From Nocardioides turkmenicus (lineage in GTDB: Bacteria; Actinomycetota; Actinomycetes; Propionibacteriales; Nocardioidaceae): DNA of 48,988 bases. The notes under the pieces were generated by a model. That model had not been told where the DNA came from, searched no databases, and saw nothing but the letters and a program-made list of their open reading frames with translations. This document shows, in pieces, positions 16,214 to 23,686 of the stretch. Where the stretch lies: assembly GCF_011045035.1 (NCBI RefSeq), contig NZ_JAALAA010000030.1:1-48988 (forward strand). Direction: 5' to 3'. Both the position numbers and the translations under genes were made by a program. Numbering within the stretch: position 1 is the stretch's first letter; each line of letters begins with the position of its first letter.

Positions 16214-16891
16214 ATGAGTTCCGCAGTCAGCAGCAGACGTTCTCGCCCGGGCCGCCCTGGTCGTCCACGGCACATCCCGGCGTACGACGACAGGCTCTCG
16301 GGCCGTGAGCAGATCCTCGACGTGGCGGCTCGCCTGTTCGTCGGCCGCGGCTTCGCTGCGACCTCGACGCGGGAGATCGCGGAGGGGGTCGGGATCAGGC
16401 AGGCCTCGGTCTACTACTACTTCTCCAGCAAGGACAAGATCCTCGAGGAGCTGCTGGCGCTCACGGTGCGCCCGACCCTCGAGCAGATCGACCGGGTCGA
16501 AGCGGTCGCCACCGAGCATGGGTGGGCTGCGGCTCTCTATGCGCTGGTCATGATCGACACCGGCACCCTCGCCGAAGCGCCTCACAACACCGGGCTCCTG
16601 CCCTCGCTGCCCGAGGTGCGTTCGCTGGAGCAGTTCCAGCCCTACCGTGAGGTGCGCTCCGACCTGGTCGATGCATACGGCCGGCTCGGGTCCCACATCG
16701 TCGGCCACCAGGTGGACGGGAACCTGATCACTCACCTGGTCGAGAGCGTGGTGGCGTCTCGCGCCGACGGCGTCGCGGTCGACGAAGACGCCCGCCACGC
16801 GATCGCCACGGCCGCCTTGGGTGCGTGCGGCGCCACCAAGGAAGAGATCACCATCGCGGCCGCGGTTACCTGGGCCGAACTGCTCGCATAA
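16214..16891 (+). CDS. TetR/AcrR family regulator
   Basis: 225 residues from ATG 16214 (MSSAVSSRRSRPGRP), with GGAG a few bases upstream; a start at 16163 adds a poorly conserved tail. After a basic Arg/Pro-rich arm, the HTH is at about residues 33-80 (ILDVAARLFVGRGFAATSTREIAEGVGIRQASVYYYF segment; the tyrosine run YYYFSSKDK is the usual end of the recognition region). The ligand domain has no named family. It is divergent from the DUF6879-XRE operon and separated from it by 213 bp containing an imperfect palindrome. Confidence 0.88.
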   Translation: MSSAVSSRRSRPGRPGRPRHIPAYDDRLSGREQILDVAARLFVGRGFAATSTREIAEGVGIRQASVYYYFSSKDKILEELLALTVRPTLEQIDRVEAVATEHGWAAALYALVMIDTGTLAEAPHNTGLLPSLPEVRSLEQFQPYREVRSDLVDAYGRLGSHIVGHQVDGNLITHLVESVVASRADGVAVDEDARHAIATAALGACGATKEEITIAAAVTWAELLA

Positions 16892-16921
16892 CCGGCCCCA
16901 TCGACTCCCGGCCGGGTCAGA

Positions 16922-16942
16922 GCTCCCGCCGGACACGGGAGC
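16922..16942. terminator. Hairpin after TetR gene
   Basis: GCTCCCG at 16922-16928, a 7-nt loop, then CGGGAGC at 16936-16942. It lies 31 bp after the TetR stop and could serve as a terminator. The 207 bp up to the next gene hold nothing else I can identify. Confidence 0.5.
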
Positions 16943-17098
16943 CAGTCACATCTGAGCGCAGATAACGCGCCATCGTCACGCACCCCAGCCACAGGCCGTG
17001 TCCGGTGGAACGTCCACCCGATGCAGATCCAATGGCGAACCCAACGTCCTACCAGCATCTTTGACACGCTGAGGATCGCCTGAGCCCCCGCGGATCCG

Positions 17099-17467
17099 TC
17101 AGACCGGGTGGCAGTCCTGCCCGCAGCCGTCCTCGGGGACGGGCCCGGAAGCGTGCGACGCCGGTCGATGCAGTACGGCGCCGGTCGGCGTCACCACGAC
17201 GTTGGAGCCCTCGACGCGGCCGGTGCCATCGACGATCAGCGCGTGCTCGCGCGGCGTGAGCGGTGCGTACGTCAGGGTGAGCACCGGGTTGGCGGCGAGG
17301 TTCGCCCGCGTGCCGCCACCGGGATCGGCGATCCGCAGCGACGAGCCCTCGACGACCGGGTCCACGACCACGACCTTGATCCGTTCGCCCGCGGTGGTCA
17401 GCAGGAACCCGCTGCCGAACCGCTCGAGGGTAGAGGCGAGATCGGGAAGCGCGACCGGGATGCTCAT
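17099..17467 (-). CDS. Pyridoxamine 5'-phosphate oxidase-like split-barrel flavin protein
   Basis: 122 residues from ATG 17467 (MSIPVALPDLASTLERFG). The split-barrel fold of PPOX-type proteins is suggested by FLLTTAGERIKVVVVDPVV, SSLRIADPGGGTRANLAANP and LTLTYAPLTPREHALIVDGTGRV-like strands. The C-terminus ends EDGCGQDCHPV, with a Cys pair and His that could bind metal or arsenic. It is divergent from the ArsI-like lyase and probably shares its control region. Confidence 0.72.
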   Translation of the reverse strand: MSIPVALPDLASTLERFGSGFLLTTAGERIKVVVVDPVVEGSSLRIADPGGGTRANLAANPVLTLTYAPLTPREHALIVDGTGRVEGSNVVVTPTGAVLHRPASHASGPVPEDGCGQDCHPV

Positions 17468-17534
17468 GACGGTCACCCTAGGTCCGCGCGCGCCGGGAGG
17501 TCGAGGTCTCAGCCGTCTGGCCGGAATAAACATT

Positions 17535-17585
17535 GACATCCGTCGATATGAGGCGGAGAGTCATACATCGACAATCATCGATATG
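17535..17585. promoter_or_regulatory. Candidate ArsR-type operators upstream of the ArsI-like gene
   Basis: GACATCCGTCGATATG (17535-17550) and GACAATCATCGATATG (17570-17585) match at 13 of 16 positions and lie 35 bp apart. The second also contains the inverted repeat ATCGA, 6 nt, TCGAT. TTGACA at 17533-17538 may be a -35 element. No arsR gene lies beside it, so a trans-acting repressor is implied. Confidence 0.6.
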
Positions 17586-17601
17586 TTCCTGAGGAGGAGC
17601 C

Positions 17602-18009
17602 ATGTCACGCATCCAGCTCGCGCTCAACGTCGAGAATCTCGAGGAGTCGGTCGCGTTCTACTCGACGTTGTTCGGTGTCGAGCCGGCGAAGACCAAGCCC
17701 GGCTATGCCAACTTCGCGGTCGCCGAGCCGCCCCTCAAGCTGGTCCTCGTCGAGAACTCCGGCCACGGTGGCACCATCAACCACCTCGGCGTCGAGGTCG
17801 CCGACACCGACACGGTCGACGCTGAGCAGACCCGGCTGCACGCCGCGGGATTCGCCTCGGTCGATGAGCGCGCGACCACCTGTTGCTACGCCAAGCAGGA
17901 CAAGTTCTGGGTCGAGAACGCTCCCAATGGTGAGCGTTGGGAGGTCTACACCGTGCTAGCCGACAGCGACACCTTCAACGCCGAGCCCGCGGCCGCTGGC
18001 TGCTGCTGA
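17602..18009 (+). CDS. ArsI/CadI family glyoxalase-fold (VOC) C-As lyase-like protein
   Basis: 135 residues, with GAGGAGG before the ATG. It is a single VOC fold: RIQLALNVENLEESVAFYSTLFG (start of the fold in part), metal-ligand His61 in INHLG and Glu114 in WEVYT. The hallmark Cys pair is in TTCCYA (Cys94-Cys95), which in ArsI binds trivalent organoarsenicals, and another CC ends the protein (GCC). Known family members cleave the carbon-arsenic bond of methylarsenite or are cadmium-induced (CadI). The duplicated upstream motif fits metalloid-responsive control. The role as organoarsenical lyase is likely but not proven. Confidence 0.88.
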   Translation: MSRIQLALNVENLEESVAFYSTLFGVEPAKTKPGYANFAVAEPPLKLVLVENSGHGGTINHLGVEVADTDTVDAEQTRLHAAGFASVDERATTCCYAKQDKFWVENAPNGERWEVYTVLADSDTFNAEPAAAGCC

Positions 18010-18023
18010 TCGGGGTGGACGTG

Positions 18024-18908
18024 ATGAACGACCACGTTCGGGGCGATGTAGCCGTGATCGGGCTGGGTGCGATGGGCACCGCGCTCGGCCAGACCCTTCT
18101 GTCTGCCGGTACGCGCCCCGTGGTCTGGAACCGGACACCCGGACGGGCGGACGGCCTGGTCGAGGCCGGCGCCCGCGCCGCGACCGAAGTGGCCGACGCC
18201 GTATCCTCGGCGGGCCTGGTGCTGATCTGCGTATCCGACTACGACGCGGTACGCAGCGTGCTGGCGCCGCTCGAGGACCGTCTCGCGGGTCGGGACATCG
18301 TCAACCTCACCTCCGGCTCGTCGGCGGACGCACGGAGTCTGGCGGCATGGGTCGAGGAACGCGGCGCGCGCTATCTCGACGGCGCGATCCTGGCTGTGCC
18401 GGCCGAGATCGGCGGCGCGGACACGGCGATCCTCTTCAGTGGCTCCCCGGAGGCGTACGAAGCCCACCGGTCGACCCTGGAGACCCTGGCCGGCCGTGCC
18501 GCCCACCTCGGCACGGACCCTGGGCTCGCCGCAGTACACGACGCCGCGAGCCTCGCGATCATGTGGTCGGTCCTCAACGGATTCCTGCATGGCGCCGCGG
18601 TGCTGAAGCGGGCCGGGGTGAAGGCCGTGGACTTCCTGCCCATCGCACGGGGTGGGATCACAACCACGGCCGGCTGGCTCGATGCGTACGCCGCACAGAT
18701 CGATGCAGGAGACCACCCCGGCGACGACTCGACGATGGCGACCCACGTCGCGGCGATGGGGCACCTTCTCGAGGAGACCGTCGGTGCCGGCGTCGACACG
18801 TCCGTACCTGCAGGCTTCAAGGCGCTCGGAGATCGGGCGATCGAAGCGGGCCTGGCCGACCGGGGATATACCGCGCTGGTCGACCTGCTCCTGACCGAGA
18901 CGGCCTGA
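18024..18908 (+). CDS. NAD(P)-binding dehydrogenase, imine reductase / 3-hydroxyisobutyrate dehydrogenase-like
   Basis: 294 residues from ATG 18024 (GTG 18021 is possible), with GGGGTGGA upstream. The N-terminal Rossmann motif VAVIGLGAMGTALGQ and the NRTPGRADGL segment fit an NADPH-preferring enzyme. The mid-region DGAILAVPAEIGGADTAILFSG and the C-terminal helical domain (AASLAIMWSVLNGFLHGAA) match the imine-reductase-like branch of the beta-hydroxyacid dehydrogenase superfamily. The substrate cannot be told. It starts 14 bp after the ArsI-like gene and is probably co-transcribed with it. Confidence 0.85.
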   Translation: MNDHVRGDVAVIGLGAMGTALGQTLLSAGTRPVVWNRTPGRADGLVEAGARAATEVADAVSSAGLVLICVSDYDAVRSVLAPLEDRLAGRDIVNLTSGSSADARSLAAWVEERGARYLDGAILAVPAEIGGADTAILFSGSPEAYEAHRSTLETLAGRAAHLGTDPGLAAVHDAASLAIMWSVLNGFLHGAAVLKRAGVKAVDFLPIARGGITTTAGWLDAYAAQIDAGDHPGDDSTMATHVAAMGHLLEETVGAGVDTSVPAGFKALGDRAIEAGLADRGYTALVDLLLTETA

Positions 18909-18932
18909 GGCCGCCGAGGAATCCGCGATACC

Positions 18933-18978
18933 GGAGCCTGCCGGGACTGACCACGAGGTTCTGGTCCCGGCGGGCTCC
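18933..18978. terminator. Bidirectional hairpin terminator
   Basis: GGAGCCTGCCGGGAC (18933-18947) pairs with GTCCCGGCGGGCTCC (18964-18978) over 15 bp with one G-T pair. It lies between the convergent ends of the dehydrogenase gene and lpd. Confidence 0.75.
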
Positions 18979-18994
18979 GCAGTCTCCGGCGCGG

Positions 18995-20410
18995 TCAGAG
19001 GTTGATCATGTGGCCCGCGATGCCGTGGACCGCCTCCTTGACCGCCTCGGAGAGGGTCGGGTGGGCGAACACGTTGCGCGCGACCTCGTCGGCGGTGAGG
19101 TCCCACTGCTGGGCCAGGGTGAGGACCGGCAGCTGCTCGGTGACGTCCGGGCCGATCAGGTGCGCGCCCAGGAGCTCGTTGTGCTCGGCGTCGGCCACGA
19201 CCTTCACGAAGCCGACGGTCTCGCCGAGGCCGCGTGCCTTGCCGTTCGCGGAGAAGGGGAAGGTGGCGGTCCTGACGTCGTACCCCTTCTCCGCGGCCTG
19301 CGCCTCGGTGTAGCCGAAGGAGGCGATCTGCGGCTGGCAGAACGTCGCTCGCGGGACCATGTCGATGTCGATCGGCATCGTCTCCGCCCCGGCGATCGTC
19401 TCGGCGGCGACGACGCCCATCCCCTCGGCGACGTGGGCGAGCATGAGCTTCCCGGTCACGTCGCCGATCGCGTAGACGTGCGGGACGTTCGTACGTCCGC
19501 GGTCGTCGATCGCGATGGCGCCGCGCTCGGTGATGGCGACGCCGAGCTTGTCCAGGCCGTAGCCGTCCACCCGCGGCGCGAAGCCGAACGCGGCCAGCAT
19601 CGTGTCCGCCTCGAGGACGGTCTCGCCGGCGTCCCCGACGGGAGAGACGGTCACGCGGACCCCGGACCCGGTGTCCTCGGCCCGCGTCACCGCGGTCGAG
19701 GTGAGCATGTCGATGCCGAGCTTCCGGTACTGCCGCAGCAGCTCCTTGGACACGTCGGCGTCCTCGGTCGGGACCATCCGGTCGGCGTACTCGACGATCG
19801 TCACGTCGACGCCGAAGCTCTTCATCACGTAGGCGAGCTCGACGCCGATGGCCCCGGAGCCACCGATCACGATCGACCCCGGCAGCTCCTCGGTGAGGAT
19901 CAGCTCCTCGTACGTCACGATGTTCCGCCCGTTGGGCTCCACACCGGGCACGCTGCGGACGGTGGCGCCGGTGGCGATGATCAGGTCGTCGCAGGTGTAG
20001 GTCTCGGTCGCGCCGTCGCGGCTCGTCACCTCGATCGCCAGCGTGCCGTCCGCCTGTGGCGCGGCGAGCATGCCCCAACCGTCGATCTCGGTGATCTTGT
20101 TCTTCCGCATCAGGAAGTGGACGCCCTTGGCGCTGGCGTCGGCGACCCGCCGGCTGCGCCGCCAGCTCCCGGAGTAGTCGACGCTCGCGTCGCCCCGGAT
20201 CGAGAACTCCTCCTTCTGGTGGCTCAGCAGGTGGGCGATCTCGGCGTTGCGTAGCAGTGCCTTGGCCGGGATGCAGCCGACGTTGAGGCAGACGCCGCCC
20301 CAGTACCTGTCCTCCACGACCGCGACGGACCGGCCGAGCTGCGCGGCGCGCACCGCCGCGGTGTAGCCGCCGGGTCCGGCTCCCAGGACGATCACGTCCA
20401 CGTGGTTCAT
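18995..20410 (-). CDS. lpdA: Dihydrolipoyl dehydrogenase
   Basis: 471 residues. FAD-binding motif GAGPGGYTAA at the N-terminus; redox-active disulfide Cys41/Cys46 in WGGVCLNVGCIPAK; second nucleotide-binding motif GGSGAIGVELAYVMKSFG; the second FAD motif VYAIGDVTG; and the C-terminal His-Glu dyad in HPTLSEAVKEA. All catalytic parts are present. It reoxidises dihydrolipoamide using NAD+ in 2-oxoacid dehydrogenase or glycine cleavage complexes. No E1/E2 genes are adjacent. The gene instead follows a TetR regulator with an ATGA overlap, an uncommon setting that suggests inducible or stress-linked use. Confidence 0.93.
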   Translation of the reverse strand: MNHVDVIVLGAGPGGYTAAVRAAQLGRSVAVVEDRYWGGVCLNVGCIPAKALLRNAEIAHLLSHQKEEFSIRGDASVDYSGSWRRSRRVADASAKGVHFLMRKNKITEIDGWGMLAAPQADGTLAIEVTSRDGATETYTCDDLIIATGATVRSVPGVEPNGRNIVTYEELILTEELPGSIVIGGSGAIGVELAYVMKSFGVDVTIVEYADRMVPTEDADVSKELLRQYRKLGIDMLTSTAVTRAEDTGSGVRVTVSPVGDAGETVLEADTMLAAFGFAPRVDGYGLDKLGVAITERGAIAIDDRGRTNVPHVYAIGDVTGKLMLAHVAEGMGVVAAETIAGAETMPIDIDMVPRATFCQPQIASFGYTEAQAAEKGYDVRTATFPFSANGKARGLGETVGFVKVVADAEHNELLGAHLIGPDVTEQLPVLTLAQQWDLTADEVARNVFAHPTLSEAVKEAVHGIAGHMINL

Positions 20411-21021
20411 CGCTCTTCCTCCGTGACGCCGATGATCCGGCGCATCCCCTGATAGGCGTGGTCCGCGGCCCGGTCGTCACCGTGGAGAAGCAGGGCCGGG
20501 GTGATGAACGAGGCGAGCGACTCGAGCCCGAACACGACCGCCTCCACGTCGGTGTCCTCCGGCAGGTCGCCGGCCTGGACAGCGGTGGTGACGTCGGCGC
20601 GCAACGCTGCCCGCCACTGGTTGCGGCCCTCGAGCAGCCGCTCGTGGACGACGCCGGAGCGGCCGTCGTAGTCGTAGGTCACCTGCGTCATCAGACAGCC
20701 GCCGGGATAGCCGGGGTCGGCTGCGTACTCGGTCCAGGCCTCGCACATCGCCAGCAGGCGCGGGAGGCCTGCCGGGAACCGCTTGACCGTGTCCCAGACG
20801 CGGGTGCGGAAGTCGCCGAACACCATCTCGACCGTCTCCAGCTGGAGGGCCTCCTTGGTGCGGAACTGCCCGATCACCCCCGACTTGCTCATCTGGACGA
20901 TCTCGGCGAGCCGTCCGATCGTCACGCTGTCCAGACCCTCGACCGACGCCAGGTCGGCGGCTGCCTTGACCACGCTCCGTCGGGTCTCGAGTGCCGCCTG
21001 AGCGGATGCACGTCCTGCCAC
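20407..21021 (-). CDS. TetR/AcrR family regulator coupled to lpd
   Basis: 204 residues. The HTH spans about residues 15-60 (VEGLDSVTIGRLAEIVQMSKSGVIGQF in segments), and the C-terminal domain has the GYPGGCLMTQVTYDYDGR segment typical of one TetR subgroup. The stop overlaps the lpd start (ATGA), so both come from one transcript. It is divergent from an SGNH hydrolase; the gap holds inverted and direct repeats, so autoregulation is likely. The ligand is unknown. Confidence 0.88.
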   Translation of the reverse strand: MAGRASAQAALETRRSVVKAAADLASVEGLDSVTIGRLAEIVQMSKSGVIGQFRTKEALQLETVEMVFGDFRTRVWDTVKRFPAGLPRLLAMCEAWTEYAADPGYPGGCLMTQVTYDYDGRSGVVHERLLEGRNQWRAALRADVTTAVQAGDLPEDTDVEAVVFGLESLASFITPALLLHGDDRAADHAYQGMRRIIGVTEEER

Positions 21022-21033
21022 GCCTCAGACTTT

Positions 21034-21076
21034 AGCGCACGAACGATCGCTATTGCATGACGGACGATCGTGCGCT
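21034..21076. promoter_or_regulatory. Candidate TetR operator between TetR-lpd and SGNH hydrolase genes
   Basis: AGCGCACGA (21034-21042) and its complement TCGTGCGCT (21068-21076) form an inverted repeat. The word ACGATCG also occurs twice, 21 bp apart (21043 and 21064), about two helical turns. Confidence 0.65.
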
Positions 21077-21088
21077 TAATCTCGTTTC

Positions 21089-21766
21089 GTGACGACTCAC
21101 GAACTGACCGGCCCCTTCGGGGTGGAGGTGGCCGATCCGCACTGCATCGACCCCATGATCGCCGCCGAACGGCTCCGCCACCGCCCGTGGCGGCGGTTCG
21201 CTGTGCTCGGCGACTCCGTCACCGCCGGCGTGATGGGGCCGCTCGACGGCTACCGCGAGGCGTCGTTCTCCGACCGGCTGATCGAGGCGCTGGCGAGCAC
21301 CCGCCCCGGGTTCGCGTCGGTCAACCTCGCCATCCCCTACCTGACCGTCGCCGAGATCCGGGAGGTGCAGCTCGAGCCGGCCCTCGAGTTCGCGCCCGAC
21401 GCCGTGCTCGTCAGCGCGGGCGGCAACGACGCCTTCAACCCGTTCGACCCCGACCACCTGCGTACGCAGCTCGAGCTGCTCCTCCGACCGCTGGCCGAGA
21501 GCGGCGCCACGGTGCTCACTGTCGGGCTCTTCGACCTCGCCCGCTCCGGGCTGGTGCCCGCCGAGCATGCCGGGGACATGGCCGAGCGGTTCGACACCCT
21601 CGACCGGATCACCGCCGAGGTGACGCGGAGCCTGGGCGGGATCCACATCGACACCCACCACCATCCGCTCTCGGCCGACGCGTCGATCTACGCCCGCGAC
21701 CGGATCCACGGCAACGCACGTGGGCACGCGGTGGCCTTCGCTGCCATCGTCGACGCCCTCGCCTGA
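21089..21766 (+). CDS. SGNH/GDSL-type hydrolase
   Basis: 225 residues from GTG 21089. Block I is VLGDSVTAG with nucleophile Ser43, block III is GGND with Asn113, and the Asp-His pair is in DRIHGNARGH near the C-terminus. No signal peptide is visible, so it is probably a cytosolic esterase or lipase-like enzyme. It is divergent from the TetR-lpd operon and probably regulated by the same TetR protein. The substrate is unknown. Confidence 0.88.
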   Translation: MTTHELTGPFGVEVADPHCIDPMIAAERLRHRPWRRFAVLGDSVTAGVMGPLDGYREASFSDRLIEALASTRPGFASVNLAIPYLTVAEIREVQLEPALEFAPDAVLVSAGGNDAFNPFDPDHLRTQLELLLRPLAESGATVLTVGLFDLARSGLVPAEHAGDMAERFDTLDRITAEVTRSLGGIHIDTHHHPLSADASIYARDRIHGNARGHAVAFAAIVDALA

Positions 21767-21820
21767 CCAAGGCGGCAACCTCAGCAATCTCGCTGGGTCG
21801 AGCGGGCTACCCTGCCTCCG

Positions 21821-22384
21821 ATGAGCACTCCGGAGACGTCACCCCGCCAGCGCCTGGTCGAGCGCGCGGTCGCGGTGATGACCGAGCGGGGATCGACGGG
21901 GTGGAGCCTGCGCTCGCTCGCCGAGGCGCTCGGCACGAGCCATCGGATGCTCAACTATCACTTCGGGTCGCTGGACGGAGTGCTCCTCGCGGTCGTCGAG
22001 CATGTCGACGAGGCCGCACGCGCGCGGTTCGCCGCGCTCTCGGCGGCGTACGACGACCCGATGGAGGCCGCGCGGGCCTGGTGGCAGGCACTGGCCGACC
22101 CTGCCGAGGCGGCAGGGGAGCGGCTCTTCTTCGAGCTGTACGCGGCGGCTCTGCAGGGCAAGGCGCACGCACGACCGCTGCTCGAGGGTGCGGTCACCGA
22201 GTGGCTGGCCCCGCTGACCGCGGCCTTCGCCGACCTCACCGGCGACGCGGAGCGGGCCGGACTGGACGCCCGGCTCGGGGTCGCCGTGATCCGTGGACTG
22301 CTTCTCGATCTGCTCGCGACCGGTGACCTGGAGGGCGTGACGGCCGCTCACGAGCGCTATCTGGCGCTCTACTCGCCCGACTGA
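21821..22384 (+). CDS. TetR/AcrR family regulator
   Basis: 187 residues. The N-terminal HTH is at about residues 8-55 (LVERAVAVMTERGSTGWSLR, then GTSHRMLNYHFGS). The ligand-binding domain is Ala/Leu-rich and not assigned. It starts 54 bp after the SGNH hydrolase gene on the same strand, so they may form an operon. Its 3' end overlaps the convergent SRPBCC gene by 16 bp. Confidence 0.85.
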   Translation: MSTPETSPRQRLVERAVAVMTERGSTGWSLRSLAEALGTSHRMLNYHFGSLDGVLLAVVEHVDEAARARFAALSAAYDDPMEAARAWWQALADPAEAAGERLFFELYAAALQGKAHARPLLEGAVTEWLAPLTAAFADLTGDAERAGLDARLGVAVIRGLLLDLLATGDLEGVTAAHERYLALYSPD

Positions 22385-22827
22385 GCCCGGCGCTCGGACT
22401 CCTGGGTGAGGCCGGCCAGCTCCAGGCCGACGTAGCGGCGGGTGGTGGCGGCGACCAGCCGCCAGATGAGCGGAGCGAGCGGGCCCTGGAGCTCCACCCC
22501 GAGAGCGACCTCGCTCTGTCGCTCGTCGACCGGCCGAACCTCGTGACGCCCGACGGTGCGTACGCCGGGTCCGCTGCTGCTCCAGGTGAACGACGTCTGC
22601 GGCGACCACTCGTCGACCTTCCAGATCGCCGGGAGCAGCCGTGGTTGCCGGATCTTCGCTGCCGATCCGACGGCGAGCGGCCCTCCGCCCACGATCTCGA
22701 CCTGGGTCATCGACGCGGTCCAGGTGGGCATCGCCTCGACGTCGGTGAGTACCTCCCACACCACGCCAGCAGGAGCGGCGATCCGGCCGCTCACTTCGTA
22801 CGACGGACCGGTGGGGGAGAGCAACAT
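22369..22827 (-). CDS. SRPBCC family (polyketide cyclase/START-like) protein
   Basis: 152 residues from ATG 22827 (MLLSPTGPSYEVSGRIAAPA). It has the SRPBCC fold: IAAPAGVVWEVLTDVEAMPTW, then RQPRLLPAIWKVDEW, ending in a long helix (LAPLIWRLVAATTRRYVGLEL). It probably has a hydrophobic ligand cavity; the ligand and role are unknown. It overlaps the TetR gene tail-to-tail. Confidence 0.85.
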   Translation of the reverse strand: MLLSPTGPSYEVSGRIAAPAGVVWEVLTDVEAMPTWTASMTQVEIVGGGPLAVGSAAKIRQPRLLPAIWKVDEWSPQTSFTWSSSGPGVRTVGRHEVRPVDERQSEVALGVELQGPLAPLIWRLVAATTRRYVGLELAGLTQESERRAQSGE

Positions 22828-22893
22828 GTTCCAAATGGTACATCGATGGCAGGTGCCGGCAAGCGAAATCCGTCGATGGGGGAGGATGGTGAG

Positions 22894-23682
22894 GTGACGC
22901 GCCCCCGATCTGCGTACCGGTCCGACTGCTCCAGCTGCGCCGGTCTGTGCTGCGTGGCGCTGCCGTTCGCCCGCTCGGCCGACTTCCCGGAGGACAAGGC
23001 CGGTGGCGACCCGTGCCGCCACCTCGGGCCCGACTTCGGCTGCGGCATCCACGACCGGCTGCGCGAGCGCGGATACGCCGGGTGCACGGTGTTCGAGTGC
23101 TTCGGTGCCGGTCAGCAGGTCACCCAGGTGACCTTCGGTGGCACGGACTGGCGCACCGAGCCGGCACTGCGTCAGGACATGTTCGACGTGTTCGCGGTGA
23201 TGCGGCAACTGCACGAGATGCTGGCGCTGCTCGAGGAGGCTTCCGAGCGCAGCTCGGCACCGGACCTCGCCGAGGTGGCCGAGCAGGTCTCCGCCGTGGC
23301 GGCCGGATCCGCCGCCGAGGTGCTCGCCACCGACCTCGGCACGCTCCGCTCGGCGGTCGGGAGCATCCTCCGCCGGGTGAGCGCGGAGGTACGCCGTCCC
23401 GCGGGCCAGGCCCTCGCCGGAGCTGATCTGCTCGGCCGCGACCTGCGCCGGCGCGACCTGCGTCGTGCCGACCTCAGGAGCGCGCTCCTGGTGGCGGCTG
23501 ACCTGCGTGGCGTCGACCTCACCGACGCCGACCTGCTCGGCGCGGACCTTCGCGACGCCGCCGTCGCGGGCGCCGACCTCTCCCGGGCCCTCTTCCTCAC
23601 CCAGGCGCAGGTCAATGCCCTGCGAGGAGACGGGACCACCCGCCTGCCCGCAGGGCACGACCGGCCCGCCCACTGGGGCTAG
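22894..23682 (+). CDS. YkgJ-type Cys cluster fused to pentapeptide repeats
   Basis: 262 residues from GTG 22894, chosen because a GGGGGAGG ribosome binding site lies 8 nt upstream; ATG 22876 is an in-frame alternative without one. The N-terminal part (about 5-75) carries CSSCAGLCC and further Cys at CRHLG, FGCGIHD, GCTVFECF, the pattern of YkgJ-like zinc or iron-sulfur proteins. A helical middle (about 90-170) leads to pentapeptide repeats (about 175-240) of the A-D/N-L-x-x type (ADLLGRDLRRRDLRRADL). A protein-interaction or DNA-mimic role is possible for such repeats; the true function is unknown. Confidence 0.85.
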   Translation: MTRPRSAYRSDCSSCAGLCCVALPFARSADFPEDKAGGDPCRHLGPDFGCGIHDRLRERGYAGCTVFECFGAGQQVTQVTFGGTDWRTEPALRQDMFDVFAVMRQLHEMLALLEEASERSSAPDLAEVAEQVSAVAAGSAAEVLATDLGTLRSAVGSILRRVSAEVRRPAGQALAGADLLGRDLRRRDLRRADLRSALLVAADLRGVDLTDADLLGADLRDAAVAGADLSRALFLTQAQVNALRGDGTTRLPAGHDRPAHWG

Positions 23683-23686
23683 GCAC

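Noticed and set aside
17946..20480. 844-codon minus-strand frame
   Set aside because: Shadow of the dehydrogenase and lpd genes, Arg-rich with no recognisable domain.
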